The notes under the pieces are model-generated. The model was not told where the DNA came from. It was given only the letters and a program-made list of their open reading frames with translations, and searched no databases. Both the position numbers and the translations under genes were made by a program. A stretch of DNA of 64,000 bases from CAZIOH01 sp964540815 (GTDB taxonomy: Bacteria > Myxococcota_A > Polyangia > Fen-1088), in contig CAZIOH010000029.1 of the NCBI GenBank assembly GCA_964540815.1, positions 1 to 64,000 on the forward strand, written 5' to 3'. Of this stretch, positions 8,175-16,332 are shown piece after piece. The number at the start of each line of letters is the position of its first letter. The stretch's first letter is position 1.

Positions 8175-10204
8175 TCACCCGGGCCCTGATCCTGGCCGCC
8201 GGGCGGGGGGTGCGCATCGGTGAGCCCGGGGTGCCCAACTGTCTGGCGCGCGTGGGCCACGCGTCGCTGCTGCGGCGGACGCTGCAGGTGCTCGGGCAGG
8301 CGGGCGTTCGGCAGATCGCCATCACGGTCGGGTGGCGCGGAGATCTGATCCGCCGCGCGGTGGCGGCCGAAGCCGAACGGGGGCTGCTCGATGCGCTCGG
8401 GCTCGAGGTCAGCTTCTTCGAGAACCCCGGTTGGGATGGACCGAACGGAGAGTCGGTGCGGGTGGCCCGCGAATTCGTGGAGCGGGAGCGTTGCCTGCTG
8501 GTCATGGCTGACCAGATCGCCGCGCCGGCGCTGGTCGAGGAGCTCTCTCGCGCGTCCGCCTCCGGAGACGAGTCGATCCTGTGCATCGATCGCGATCTCG
8601 CTCGGGTGTTCGATCTGGACGACGCCACCAAGGTCGCCACCCGCCCGGTCGCGCCCGGGCAGCTCCCGTCGCCCGCGCCGCCGCTCGCGCGGGTCCGCGC
8701 CATCGGCAAGCAGCTGGTCGACGCCGACGCCGACGCGGTCAGCGTGGGGCTATTCGTGATGGCGCCGTCCCTGCTGGCCGAGCTCGACCGCCTGGCCGAG
8801 CCATCGCTCACCGAGGGTGTGCAGGCCGCGGCGGACGCCGGCCAGGTGCTGGCCCACGACATCGGGACGCAGCTATGGCAGGACGTCGATTCGCCTCAGA
8901 TGCGGCTGCACGCCGAGTGGCTGCTGCGGGTGTACGGGGACCAGCTGGCCGTGCCGGGCGCGGTGGCGGCGCAGGTCGCACCGTCACCCGCCGACGACAC
9001 CATGGCCCTCGTGGATCGCCTGCTCACCCTCAAGGACGAGCCCGGACACGTCCTCCTCAATCCGGGTCCGGTGATGACCTCGGCGCGCGTGAAGGCGTCC
9101 CTGGTCCACCACGACGTGTGCCACCGGGACGCGGACTACTCGGGGGTGGTGCGGCGCCTGCAGGACAAGCTGCGTCCGGTGTTCGGGGCCTCGCCCGCGC
9201 ACGAGATCCTCTTGCTCACCGGCTCGGGGACGGCGGCGATGGAGATGGCGATCACCTCGTCGTTGCCACCCGGAGGGCGCTTGCTGGTGGTCAGCAACGG
9301 GGCCTTCGGGGAACGGCTGGCCGAGATCGCCGCGCTGCACGCGATCCCGCACACCGTGCTGCGCACCCCCTGGGGGCAACTTCCGAATCCCATCGACGTG
9401 GGCCAGGCGCTCGATGCCCATCCCGACGTGGCGGCGGTGGCCATGATTCACCACGAGACCTCGGTGGGCCTGCTCAATCCAGTCGGGGCGGTCGGCCAGC
9501 TCTGTCGGCAACGGGACGTTCTGCTGATCGTGGACGCCGTGTCGGCGCTCGGCGCCGAGGACGTCGACGTGGTTCGTGACGGGGTGGGGATCGGGTTCTC
9601 GTCGTCGAACAAGTGCCTGCACGCCATCTCCGGCGTCTCCTTCCTGTGCGTCGCCCCCCACGTCTGGGAGCGGATCGAGGGGATCGCGCCCAGGGTCTAT
9701 TACCTCGACGCTCTCCGCTACCGGCGGTACCAGCACGAGCTCCTGCAGACCCCCTTCACCCCGGCGGTGTCGACCTTCTTCGCGCTCGAGACCGCCCTCG
9801 ACGAGCTGGCGGAGCAGGGGGGGGTTCCCGCGCGGCGCGAGGTTTACCGCAAGCGGAACCTGCGCATCCGCCGGGTCCTCACCGATCTCGGGTTCGAGTC
9901 CTTCACCAACACCGGACGCGAGTCGCTGACCATCTCCACCCTGCGGCTCCCCGAGGGGCTCGCCTTTCGCCACCTCTACGACCGCCTGAAGGAACGGGGC
10001 TTCGTGGTCTACGGGTGCAAGGGCGATCTGGCCGAGCGCCACATGCAGGTGGCCAACATGGGCGAGCTGTCCGATGCGACGGTCGACGCCTTCCTCGCCG
10101 CCACGACCGAGGTGGTCCTGGCGGCGCTCGAGAACCGGGAGAGCCCGTCGGGCACGCGCTCCGGAACCCCGAGAACCTCGCCCCGGGCGGAGTCCATCCG
10201 ATGA
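8171..10204 (+). CDS. Fused nucleotidyltransferase (PntC-like) and 2-aminoethylphosphonate-pyruvate transaminase
   Basis: 677 residues, two domains. Residues 1-about 255 form a nucleotidyltransferase of the LicC/PntC type (ALILAAGRGVRIG at the N-terminus). Residues about 293-660 form a class V PLP aminotransferase of the PhnW/AEPT family (LLNPGPVMTSARVKASLVHHD; PLP lysine at 481 in SSSNKCLHAISG). Such fusions make and CMP-activate 2-aminoethylphosphonate for attachment to lipids or glycans. The usual lysine of the GxGxR...PK signature is Asn here (VPNCLARVG, residue 23), which questions cytidylyltransferase activity. No phosphoenolpyruvate mutase or decarboxylase gene is in the window. The gene overlaps both neighbours (GTGA upstream, ATGA downstream). 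The function is inferred from family only. Confidence 0.8.
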   Translation: MITRALILAAGRGVRIGEPGVPNCLARVGHASLLRRTLQVLGQAGVRQIAITVGWRGDLIRRAVAAEAERGLLDALGLEVSFFENPGWDGPNGESVRVAREFVERERCLLVMADQIAAPALVEELSRASASGDESILCIDRDLARVFDLDDATKVATRPVAPGQLPSPAPPLARVRAIGKQLVDADADAVSVGLFVMAPSLLAELDRLAEPSLTEGVQAAADAGQVLAHDIGTQLWQDVDSPQMRLHAEWLLRVYGDQLAVPGAVAAQVAPSPADDTMALVDRLLTLKDEPGHVLLNPGPVMTSARVKASLVHHDVCHRDADYSGVVRRLQDKLRPVFGASPAHEILLLTGSGTAAMEMAITSSLPPGGRLLVVSNGAFGERLAEIAALHAIPHTVLRTPWGQLPNPIDVGQALDAHPDVAAVAMIHHETSVGLLNPVGAVGQLCRQRDVLLIVDAVSALGAEDVDVVRDGVGIGFSSSNKCLHAISGVSFLCVAPHVWERIEGIAPRVYYLDALRYRRYQHELLQTPFTPAVSTFFALETALDELAEQGGVPARREVYRKRNLRIRRVLTDLGFESFTNTGRESLTISTLRLPEGLAFRHLYDRLKERGFVVYGCKGDLAERHMQVANMGELSDATVDAFLAATTEVVLAALENRESPSGTRSGTPRTSPRAESIR

Positions 10205-11256
10205 GCACCATGCGCGCAGCCTTCTTTCGAGCCCACGGCGAGCCCGGGGTCATGGAGGTAGGCGAGGTGACGGCCCCCGAGCCGGGGCCCGGCGAGGTGC
10301 AGGTTCGGGTGCAGGCAGCGGCCCTCAACCACATCGACCTGTGGATGCGGCGCGGGCTGCCAGCCATGAAGATCGCCCTGCCGCACATCAGCGGCGGCGA
10401 TGCGGTGGGCACGGTGGCGAGCTGGGGTCCGGGGGTGATGGGGCTGCGGGTGGGGGACCCGGTCCTCATCAACCCGGGGCTCTCCTGCGGCCGCTGCCGC
10501 TTGTGCTGGGGTGGACAGGACAACCTGTGCGCCGACTTCCGCATGCTGGGGGAGCACACCGAGGGGGCGATGGCCGAGCGCGTGGTGGTGCCCGCCGCCA
10601 ACCTCGTGCCGATCCCGCCCGCGTGTGTTGCGGCGGGGCCCGAGGCGATGCTGGCCCTGGCCGCGTTGCCGATCTCGTTCATCACCGCCTGGCACATGCT
10701 GGTCGACAAGGCGGTGGTGCGGCCGGGCGAGACGGTGCTCGTGCTCGGTGCGGGCTCGGGCGTGGGCGTGGCGGCCACCCAGATCGCCAAGCTGTTCGGC
10801 GCGCGCGTGATCGCCGCCGCATCCGGGGCGCGCAAGCTCGAGGGCGCCCGTGCCCTCGGGGCCGACGAGACGGTCGACTACGTGAACGAGGAGCTGGTGG
10901 CTGCGGTCAAGCGCCTGACCGACAGGCGAGGTGCCGACATCGTGGTCGAGCACACCGGCGCGGCCACCTTTCCGAAGTCGGTGGTGTCCTGCGCGCGCGG
11001 CGGACGCATCGTGACCTGTGGCGCGACCGCCGGGCACGAGGCCACGCTCAACCTGCGACATGTCTTCTGGCGGCAGCTGTCGATCCTGGGTTCGACCCTG
11101 GCGCCCAAGGCCCGCCTGTTCACCATCCTCGACCGCGTGGCGAGCGGCCAGCTCCGCCCGGTGGTCGATCGCTTTCTGCCCCTCGCGTCGATCGCCGCGG
11201 CGCACGCCGCGCTCGAATCGCGTGACGTCTTCGGAAAGATCGTCCTCACGCTCTGA
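10201..11256 (+). CDS. Zinc-type medium-chain alcohol dehydrogenase / quinone oxidoreductase family
   Basis: A 351-residue MDR-superfamily oxidoreductase. The N-terminal GroES-like domain has ALNHIDLWMRRG and the structural-zinc Cys cluster (GLSCGRCRLCWGGQDNLC). The Rossmann domain has GAGSGVGVAATQIAKLFGA for NAD(P)H binding. The catalytic-zinc positions are atypical: the usual first Cys is replaced (AALNHIDLW, as in many quinone-reductase-like members), so catalysis may be zinc-independent. The start is the ATG at 10201, overlapping the preceding stop (ATGA), so it is the third gene of a coupled operon. The substrate is unknown; placement suggests a step tied to the aminotransferase product or an aldehyde. 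Confidence 0.85.
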   Translation: MSTMRAAFFRAHGEPGVMEVGEVTAPEPGPGEVQVRVQAAALNHIDLWMRRGLPAMKIALPHISGGDAVGTVASWGPGVMGLRVGDPVLINPGLSCGRCRLCWGGQDNLCADFRMLGEHTEGAMAERVVVPAANLVPIPPACVAAGPEAMLALAALPISFITAWHMLVDKAVVRPGETVLVLGAGSGVGVAATQIAKLFGARVIAAASGARKLEGARALGADETVDYVNEELVAAVKRLTDRRGADIVVEHTGAATFPKSVVSCARGGRIVTCGATAGHEATLNLRHVFWRQLSILGSTLAPKARLFTILDRVASGQLRPVVDRFLPLASIAAAHAALESRDVFGKIVLTL

Positions 11257-11371
11257 CCGCGCCGGCTCCAGCCCCGGGGACCGGGCCCGCGCGCTCCAAC
11301 TTGTGTGCTCGCCCGGCGTCGTCGTCTGCTAGCCTGGCTGCCTCTTCACCGGCCGGTGGCCGGGCGCCTCC

Positions 11372-12775
11372 ATGAAAATCACCCCACTCGAGACCCCGCT
11401 GGCCGAGGCGGCCGTTCAGGCCGAGGCCGGAGCCCAAGCAGACACCCAGGCGGAGTTGCACGTCCGCTCCCACGTCCACCTTCCGGCGGAGCGCGGAGTG
11501 TCCGACGGAGTCATAGAGGCCGGGATCGGGGAGTTTCGCAGCCGGCCCGCCCCGACCGGGGTGGGCGCCGTCCCGGGCGGACGCCGGGGCGGGCTCCCCG
11601 CGCTGCCGGTCCTGACCGCGGTCAACTTCTTCAACTACATCGATCGCCAGGTGGTCTACACCATGACCCCCTTCCTGGCGGCGGAGTTCGGGATCTCGAA
11701 GGGCCGGCTCGGGCTCCTGTCGCTCGTGAACCTGGCGGTCTTCGCCATCACGTCGCTGGTGTCGGGGCCGATCGCCGATCGCCTGGGGCCGCGGCGGGTC
11801 ATCTTCGCCGGGATCCTCATCTGGAGCGCGGCCACCATCGGCTCGGCCCTGGCCGTCTCGTTCCCGATGCTGCTCGTGTTCCGGGCGCTGGTGGGCATCG
11901 GCGAGGGGGCCTACGGGCCGAGTGCGAACGCGCTCCTCTGCGTGGACGCTCCGCCCAAGCAGCGCGGTCGCGCGCTCGGGATCTACAACGCTGGCATGGC
12001 GATCGGGGCCTCGGTGGGCCTCTCCCTCGGGGCGCTCCTGCCTCCGCACATCGGCTGGCGGAACGTCTTCTGGATCGCGGGCATCCCCTCGGGGGGACTC
12101 GCGTTGCTCTCGCTGTTCATCAAGTCGCCGACCCACATCGATAGACCGCATTCCCTGCCGGCCCGCAGCTACCTCCTCAATCCCACTTACCTCATCTGTC
12201 TCGCAGCCGGGATCCTGGTCACCTTCGGCGCCAGCGGGCTGCTGTTCTGGGCCCGATGGCTCATCATCGAAGAGCGGGGGTTCAGCGTGGTCGGTGGGAC
12301 CGTCCTCATGGGCTTCATCGGGATCGTGTGCGGCATCGGGGGCGTGCTGGCCGGCGGGATGATCGGCGACGTGGTCGGACGCCACCGGCGCGGTGGACAC
12401 GCCCTCGTCATGGGGGTGTCGCTGCTGGCGGCGGTCCCGCTCGGGCTCGGGTGCCTGCTCGTCACCAACAAGCCCGTCTTCGCGGTCCTCACCGCGACCA
12501 CGGTCTTTCTGCTGTCGGTCTACAACGGACCGGCGGCGGTCGTGATCCACCAGCTCGCGCCGCTGCAGTATGCGGCCACCTTGCAGGCGGTCTTCATGTT
12601 CGGAATCCACGTGCTCGGCGACGCGCCAGCCGGGACGGTGGTGGGGTTCATCGGCGGGTACACGACCGTCGCCCACAGCCTGCTCATCACGGTGGCGGCC
12701 TTCGGCCTGTCCGGGGTGCTCTTCGTCTACACCGCTCACCGGCAGCGCAAGGAATCATCCTCCCCACATCATTGA
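11372..12775 (+). CDS. Major facilitator superfamily transporter, Spinster-like
   Basis: 467 residues. An unusual soluble N-terminal extension of about 75 residues precedes the MFS core. The first transmembrane motif (TAVNFFNYIDRQVVYTMTP) resembles Spinster-family transporters, and the A-loop motif GPIADRLGPRR and the GIGEGAYGPSANAL segment are clear. About twelve helices can be counted. Spinster-type proteins move lipids such as lysophospholipids or sphingosine-1-phosphate, or carbohydrates and drugs; the substrate here is unknown. The gene stands alone, 115 bases after the dehydrogenase. The extension could be shorter if translation starts downstream, but no better ribosome-binding site was seen. 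Confidence 0.85.
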   Translation: MKITPLETPLAEAAVQAEAGAQADTQAELHVRSHVHLPAERGVSDGVIEAGIGEFRSRPAPTGVGAVPGGRRGGLPALPVLTAVNFFNYIDRQVVYTMTPFLAAEFGISKGRLGLLSLVNLAVFAITSLVSGPIADRLGPRRVIFAGILIWSAATIGSALAVSFPMLLVFRALVGIGEGAYGPSANALLCVDAPPKQRGRALGIYNAGMAIGASVGLSLGALLPPHIGWRNVFWIAGIPSGGLALLSLFIKSPTHIDRPHSLPARSYLLNPTYLICLAAGILVTFGASGLLFWARWLIIEERGFSVVGGTVLMGFIGIVCGIGGVLAGGMIGDVVGRHRRGGHALVMGVSLLAAVPLGLGCLLVTNKPVFAVLTATTVFLLSVYNGPAAVVIHQLAPLQYAATLQAVFMFGIHVLGDAPAGTVVGFIGGYTTVAHSLLITVAAFGLSGVLFVYTAHRQRKESSSPHH

Positions 12776-12807
12776 CCGAGAGCCGCCGTGATCGTGATCG
12801 ACCCGAC

Positions 12808-13428
12808 TCACGGCTCGCGGATCGCCACCGACGCCGAATCTCCGGGCTCTCCGTCCGCGGGCGAGCGCATGCCGCGGGTCGCGCGGGGGCGAGGGTCGCC
12901 GATGCGGCGAAACCGGAGCTCCGCCACCACCGAGCGCCGTTCCCCCGGGACGAAGATCATCGCCGCGCCCACGTCGAGCTCCTCGTCGGTGACCTCGTGG
13001 ACGACCGCCTGATTCCAGCTGCGCTCGATGAGGATGCCGGACTTCAGCGCCTCGGCATCGGCCTCGAGCAGCGTCTCACCCGCCTCGGGCGGGACGAAGG
13101 TGTCCGCCTCGACCGCGCGCGGGCTCCGCACCACCGGCCAGACCCGGACCGCCCGGTCGGCCACCTGGAGGAGGTAGCAGTAGCCGGACGAACGGCCTCC
13201 CGTGACGACGGGGTAGCCATCGATGGACTCCACGGAGACCGCGAAGATCGGGCCACCCCGTCCGATGGCGGTGGTGTGGGCACACCCTGGTGCTCCGAGC
13301 AGGGCCAAGCCCGCGATCAGGATGTGGAGCAGGCGGAGGATGGTGTCGTGGAGGCCGGCGGCCCGCCCGTGCTCCCCTGACGGCGTCGACGCGTGACCGG
13401 TCGGCTGGGGGGGCGGCGGGGAAACCAC
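12808..13428 (-). CDS. Putative lipoprotein of unknown function
   Basis: A 206-residue hypothetical protein. A hydrophobic segment (LLHILIAGLALLGAPGC) ends in a plausible but non-ideal lipobox (APGC), after an overlong polar N-terminus. The mature part reads as a globular, beta-rich domain (GGPIFAVSVESIDGYPVVTGG, VADRAVRVWPVV) with an Arg/Pro-rich end. The GTG start at 13428 is the only in-frame choice that keeps the hydrophobic segment, but its Shine-Dalgarno (GAAGG) is too close, so the start is uncertain. It is convergent with the MFS gene and divergent from the isc operon promoter. No family was recognised. Confidence 0.6.
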   Translation of the reverse strand: MVSPPPPQPTGHASTPSGEHGRAAGLHDTILRLLHILIAGLALLGAPGCAHTTAIGRGGPIFAVSVESIDGYPVVTGGRSSGYCYLLQVADRAVRVWPVVRSPRAVEADTFVPPEAGETLLEADAEALKSGILIERSWNQAVVHEVTDEELDVGAAMIFVPGERRSVVAELRFRRIGDPRPRATRGMRSPADGEPGDSASVAIREP

Positions 13429-13498
13429 CCTTCAGTGTCCTCGATCGGATGTGCCCGCGCCGGCGCCGCCGCAAATTGGTGCCGCGCGCAGTCTGCGC

Positions 13499-13526
13499 TT
13501 GACAAGGGGCGCCCCCGGCCAATAAT
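13499..13526 (+). promoter_or_regulatory. Predicted sigma-70-type promoter of the merR-isc operon
   Basis: A perfect -35 hexamer TTGACA (13499-13504) is followed by a 16-base spacer and AATAAT (13521-13526, five of six matches to TATAAT). It is the best promoter-like pair near the regulator start at 13621. A predicted start site about 13533 gives a leader near 90 bases. Confidence 0.6.
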
Positions 13527-13529
13527 CAG

Positions 13530-13539
13530 ACGTATACGT
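13530..13539. promoter_or_regulatory. Perfect 10-bp palindrome at the predicted isc transcription start
   Basis: ACGTATACGT is a perfect palindrome beginning four bases after the -10 hexamer, so it would cover the start site. That is a typical repressor-operator position. The obvious candidate ligand is the Cys-rich MerR protein encoded next, by autoregulation. This is inference from position. Confidence 0.4.
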
Positions 13540-13620
13540 AAGGGTTAGGTTCACAGCCCAGCTCGAAGTCGGGCACCTGTAACACCCATACCCACACGTC
13601 ACCAGAACGGTCGAGAGCTC

Positions 13621-14160
13621 ATGAGCTGCGATAACCCAAACTCAGGCGGCGGGTCCGCCCGTCCCACTTTGCCACCCATCTCGGTGGATCAGCTCGTCCT
13701 CCTCAAGATCGGCGAGCTGGCACGGCGTACCGGCAAGACGGTGCGCGCGGTGCACCTGTACGAGGAGCTCGGCCTCCTCGCTCCGGCGGTTCGCTCCAAG
13801 GGCGGGTTCAGACTCTACCACGGACGGGCGGTGACCCGGATCGAGTGGATCTCGAAGCTGCAGGATCTCGGGTTCAGCCTGACCGAGATCAAGGCCTTCC
13901 TGCGGGACTGGGAGCACAGCGAGACCGGCACCCAGGCCATGTCCAGGTTGCGCGAGATCTTCACCGACAAGCTGCAGGAGACCCGCGCCACCATCGGGCG
14001 CTTGAACCAGCTGGTGGTCGACATGCAGGAGACGCTGGCTTACATGGACAGCTGTCGCTCGTGCGGGCCGGAGCACGCGCAGGACGAGTGCGGGACCTGC
14101 GGGATCCACGGCCACGAGGGCAAGGCGCCCCTGCTGGTCGACGGGATTTCCAGATCATGA
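13621..14160 (+). CDS. MerR-family regulator with C-terminal Cys cluster, first gene of the isc operon
   Basis: 179 residues. A polar N-terminal arm (about 1-27, with Cys3) is followed by a MerR winged helix-turn-helix (KIGELARRTGKTVRAVHLYE...FRLYHGRAVTRIEWI) and a long dimerisation helix (about 105-142). The tail has C145-x2-C148-x8-C157-x2-C160 followed by GIHGHEG. The four cysteines suit a Zn or Fe-S site. Position directly ahead of iscS, with 50 bases between, is where IscR sits in proteobacteria, so this protein probably senses cluster status and controls the operon. SoxR is a precedent for an Fe-S MerR protein, but its Cys spacing differs. The ATG start is preceded by GAGAG. Confidence 0.85.
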   Translation: MSCDNPNSGGGSARPTLPPISVDQLVLLKIGELARRTGKTVRAVHLYEELGLLAPAVRSKGGFRLYHGRAVTRIEWISKLQDLGFSLTEIKAFLRDWEHSETGTQAMSRLREIFTDKLQETRATIGRLNQLVVDMQETLAYMDSCRSCGPEHAQDECGTCGIHGHEGKAPLLVDGISRS

Positions 14161-14210
14161 CCCGCCGCCGACCGTTACCTCCAGACGTCCGCTGAAAGAA
14201 GACGAGAGCC

Positions 14211-15428
14211 ATGGCCATCAAGCTTCCCATCTACATGGACAACCACGCGACCACCCGGGTGGATCCGCGCGTGGTCGAGACCATGCTTCCCTATTTCTCC
14301 GAGATCTACGGCAACGCTTCCAGCCGCTCGCACAGCTACGGCTGGGAGGCCGAGAAGGCGGTCGAGCTGGCCCGCGACCAGGTGGCCGCGCTCATGGGAG
14401 CGAGCGGCAAGGAGATCGTCTGGACCTCGGGGGCGACCGAATCGAACAACCTCGCCATCAAGGGCGCCGCCGAGTTCTACAAGGACCGTGGGCGGCACAT
14501 CGTCACCTCGGCCCTCGAGCACAAGGCGGTGCTCGACACCTGCAAGCGGCTCGAGCGGGAGGGCTTCGAGGTCACCTACCTGCCGGTCCCCAAGGATGGG
14601 GTGGTCGACGTCGAGGCGGTGCGCGCGGCCGTCACCGACAAGACCGTGCTGGTCTCGATCATGCTGGCCAACAACGAGATCGGGACCGTCAACCCGGTCG
14701 AGGCCATCGGGGCCGTGGTCAAGGAGAAGGGGGCCCTGTTTCACATCGACGCGGTCCAGGGGGTCGGAAAGCTCCCCTTCGACGTCAACCGCGCTCGGGC
14801 GGACCTGGTGTCGGTGACGGCCCACAAGATGTACGGACCCAAGGGGGTGGGCGCGCTCTACGTGCGGCGCAAGCCGCGGGTGCGCCTGACCGCGCTGCTC
14901 GACGGCGGCGGACACGAGCGGGGCATGCGGTCGGGCACCCTGAACGTGCCGGGGATCGTGGGCTTCGGACGGGCCGCCGAGCTGGCGATGGCCGAGCTGC
15001 CGGAGGAGTCGCGGCGGGTGCTCGGCCTGCGCGAGCGGCTACGCAAGGGCATCCAGGCGCGGGTGAGCGACACCTTCGTGAATGGCTCGCTCGAGCATCG
15101 CCTGCCCGGGAACCTGAACATCAGCTTCGCCTACGTGGAGGGCGAGGCGATGCTGATGGCGTTGAAGGACGTGGCGGTGTCCTCGGGCTCCGCCTGCACC
15201 TCGGCCTCGCTCGAACCCTCGTACGTGCTGCGGGCGCTCGGCGTCGAGGAGGAGATGGCGCACACCTCGATCCGCTTCGGCCTCGGGCGCTTCAACACGG
15301 AAGAAGAGGTCGATTACGTCATCGAGCTGGTGGCGCGCAAGGTGGACAAGCTGCGGGAGCTGTCGCCGCTTTACGAGATGGTCAAGGAAGGCATCGACCT
15401 CAAGAGCATCGCCTGGGCCGCTCACTGA
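14211..15428 (+). CDS. iscS: Cysteine desulfurase IscS
   Basis: 405 residues, close to E. coli IscS in length and numbering. The PLP-binding lysine is K206 (TAHKMYGPKG). The active-site loop carries the persulfide-forming Cys329 in SSGSACTSASLEPSYVLRALG. N-terminal YMDNHATTRVDPRV and GNASSRSHSYG are typical of the housekeeping group I desulfurases. It removes sulfur from cysteine and passes it to IscU in the cytoplasm. It is the second gene of the merR-iscSUA-hscBA-fdx operon; the start is ATG at 14211 with AAAGAAGACGAGAG upstream. Confidence 0.97.
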   Translation: MAIKLPIYMDNHATTRVDPRVVETMLPYFSEIYGNASSRSHSYGWEAEKAVELARDQVAALMGASGKEIVWTSGATESNNLAIKGAAEFYKDRGRHIVTSALEHKAVLDTCKRLEREGFEVTYLPVPKDGVVDVEAVRAAVTDKTVLVSIMLANNEIGTVNPVEAIGAVVKEKGALFHIDAVQGVGKLPFDVNRARADLVSVTAHKMYGPKGVGALYVRRKPRVRLTALLDGGGHERGMRSGTLNVPGIVGFGRAAELAMAELPEESRRVLGLRERLRKGIQARVSDTFVNGSLEHRLPGNLNISFAYVEGEAMLMALKDVAVSSGSACTSASLEPSYVLRALGVEEEMAHTSIRFGLGRFNTEEEVDYVIELVARKVDKLRELSPLYEMVKEGIDLKSIAWAAH

Positions 15429-15500
15429 CCCGGTCGCTCACTCCAGGACCAGGGCAAGTCAGAGACAAGACCAGAGACAAGACCAGAGAAGAGGACCGTC

Positions 15501-15911
15501 ATGGCATACAGCGAGAAAGTGCTGGAACACTACGAGAACCCCCGGAACGTCGGGAGCTTCGACAAGAACGATCCGCGCGTGGGGACTGGCCTGGTGGGGG
15601 CTCCGGCCTGCGGTGACGTGATGAAGCTGCAGCTCAAGATCAGCGACGCCGGGATCATCGAGGACGCCAAGTTCAAGACCTTCGGCTGCGGGTCGGCGAT
15701 CGCGTCGTCGTCGCTGGCGACCGAGTGGGTGAAGGGCATGACCATCGAGCAGGCCATGAGCCTGAAGAACACGCAGATCGTCGACGAGCTGAACCTGCCG
15801 CCGGTCAAGATCCACTGCTCGGTCCTGGCCGAGGACGCCATCAAGGCGGCCCTCGCGGACTACAAAGCCAAGCATGCCGCGGCCGAGCCTCGGCAGCCTG
15901 CGAGCACCTGA
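15501..15911 (+). CDS. iscU: Iron-sulfur cluster assembly scaffold IscU
   Basis: 136 residues. The three scaffold cysteines are at C37, C63 and C106, and the HscA recognition motif LPPVK is at 99-103, all at the same positions as in E. coli IscU. The N-terminus AYSEKVLEHYENPRNVGS is diagnostic. IscU builds a transient [2Fe-2S] cluster from IscS sulfur before HscA/HscB-assisted transfer. The C-terminal eight residues are a short Ala/Pro tail. It lies 72 bases after iscS and nine before iscA. Confidence 0.97.
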   Translation: MAYSEKVLEHYENPRNVGSFDKNDPRVGTGLVGAPACGDVMKLQLKISDAGIIEDAKFKTFGCGSAIASSSLATEWVKGMTIEQAMSLKNTQIVDELNLPPVKIHCSVLAEDAIKAALADYKAKHAAAEPRQPAST

Positions 15912-15920
15912 GGCGTCGGC

Positions 15921-16256
15921 ATGGCCATCGCAGTCACCGATCGCGCCGTCAGCGAGATCAAGAAGGCCGCCGCCGCGCGCAGCCAGCCTCCTCGCGGGCT
16001 GCGGGTGGGAATTCGTGGTGGTGGATGCACCGGCTTCACCTATCTGTTCGAGTGGTCGGACGCCGAGCCGCGCCCGGAGGACAAGGTCCTGTCCTTCGAG
16101 GAGGGCAAGGTGCGGGTGTTCGTGGACCCGAAGAGCTACGTGTACCTGGACGGCTCGACCCTGGAATACGCGACCTCCATGGTCTCACGTGGGTTCAAGT
16201 TCGTGAACCCGCAGGTCAAGTCGGCGTGCGGGTGCGGCGAGAGCGTCTCGTTCTGA
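15921..16256 (+). CDS. iscA: A-type iron-sulfur carrier IscA
   Basis: 111 residues of the HesB/IscA fold. The three cluster ligands are C36 (RGGGCTGFTY) and C103/C105 in the C-terminal SACGCGESVSF. It receives clusters from IscU, or iron, and delivers them to apo-proteins. It starts nine bases after the iscU stop, so it is certainly in the same transcript. The 76-base gap to hscB contains no promoter I could recognise. Confidence 0.95.
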   Translation: MAIAVTDRAVSEIKKAAAARSQPPRGLRVGIRGGGCTGFTYLFEWSDAEPRPEDKVLSFEEGKVRVFVDPKSYVYLDGSTLEYATSMVSRGFKFVNPQVKSACGCGESVSF

Positions 16257-16332
16257 GAGCGCCGCCGGGACACGCGCGGCCGGCCCTCCGGCGGCGGCAC
16301 CGTCAAACCCCGAAGCATCGAGGATCTCTCCC

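Noticed and set aside
9613..10200. Upstream extension of the dehydrogenase frame
   Set aside because: It is a shadow of the fusion enzyme in another frame. The ATG at 10201 starts the GroES-like domain and overlaps the upstream stop.
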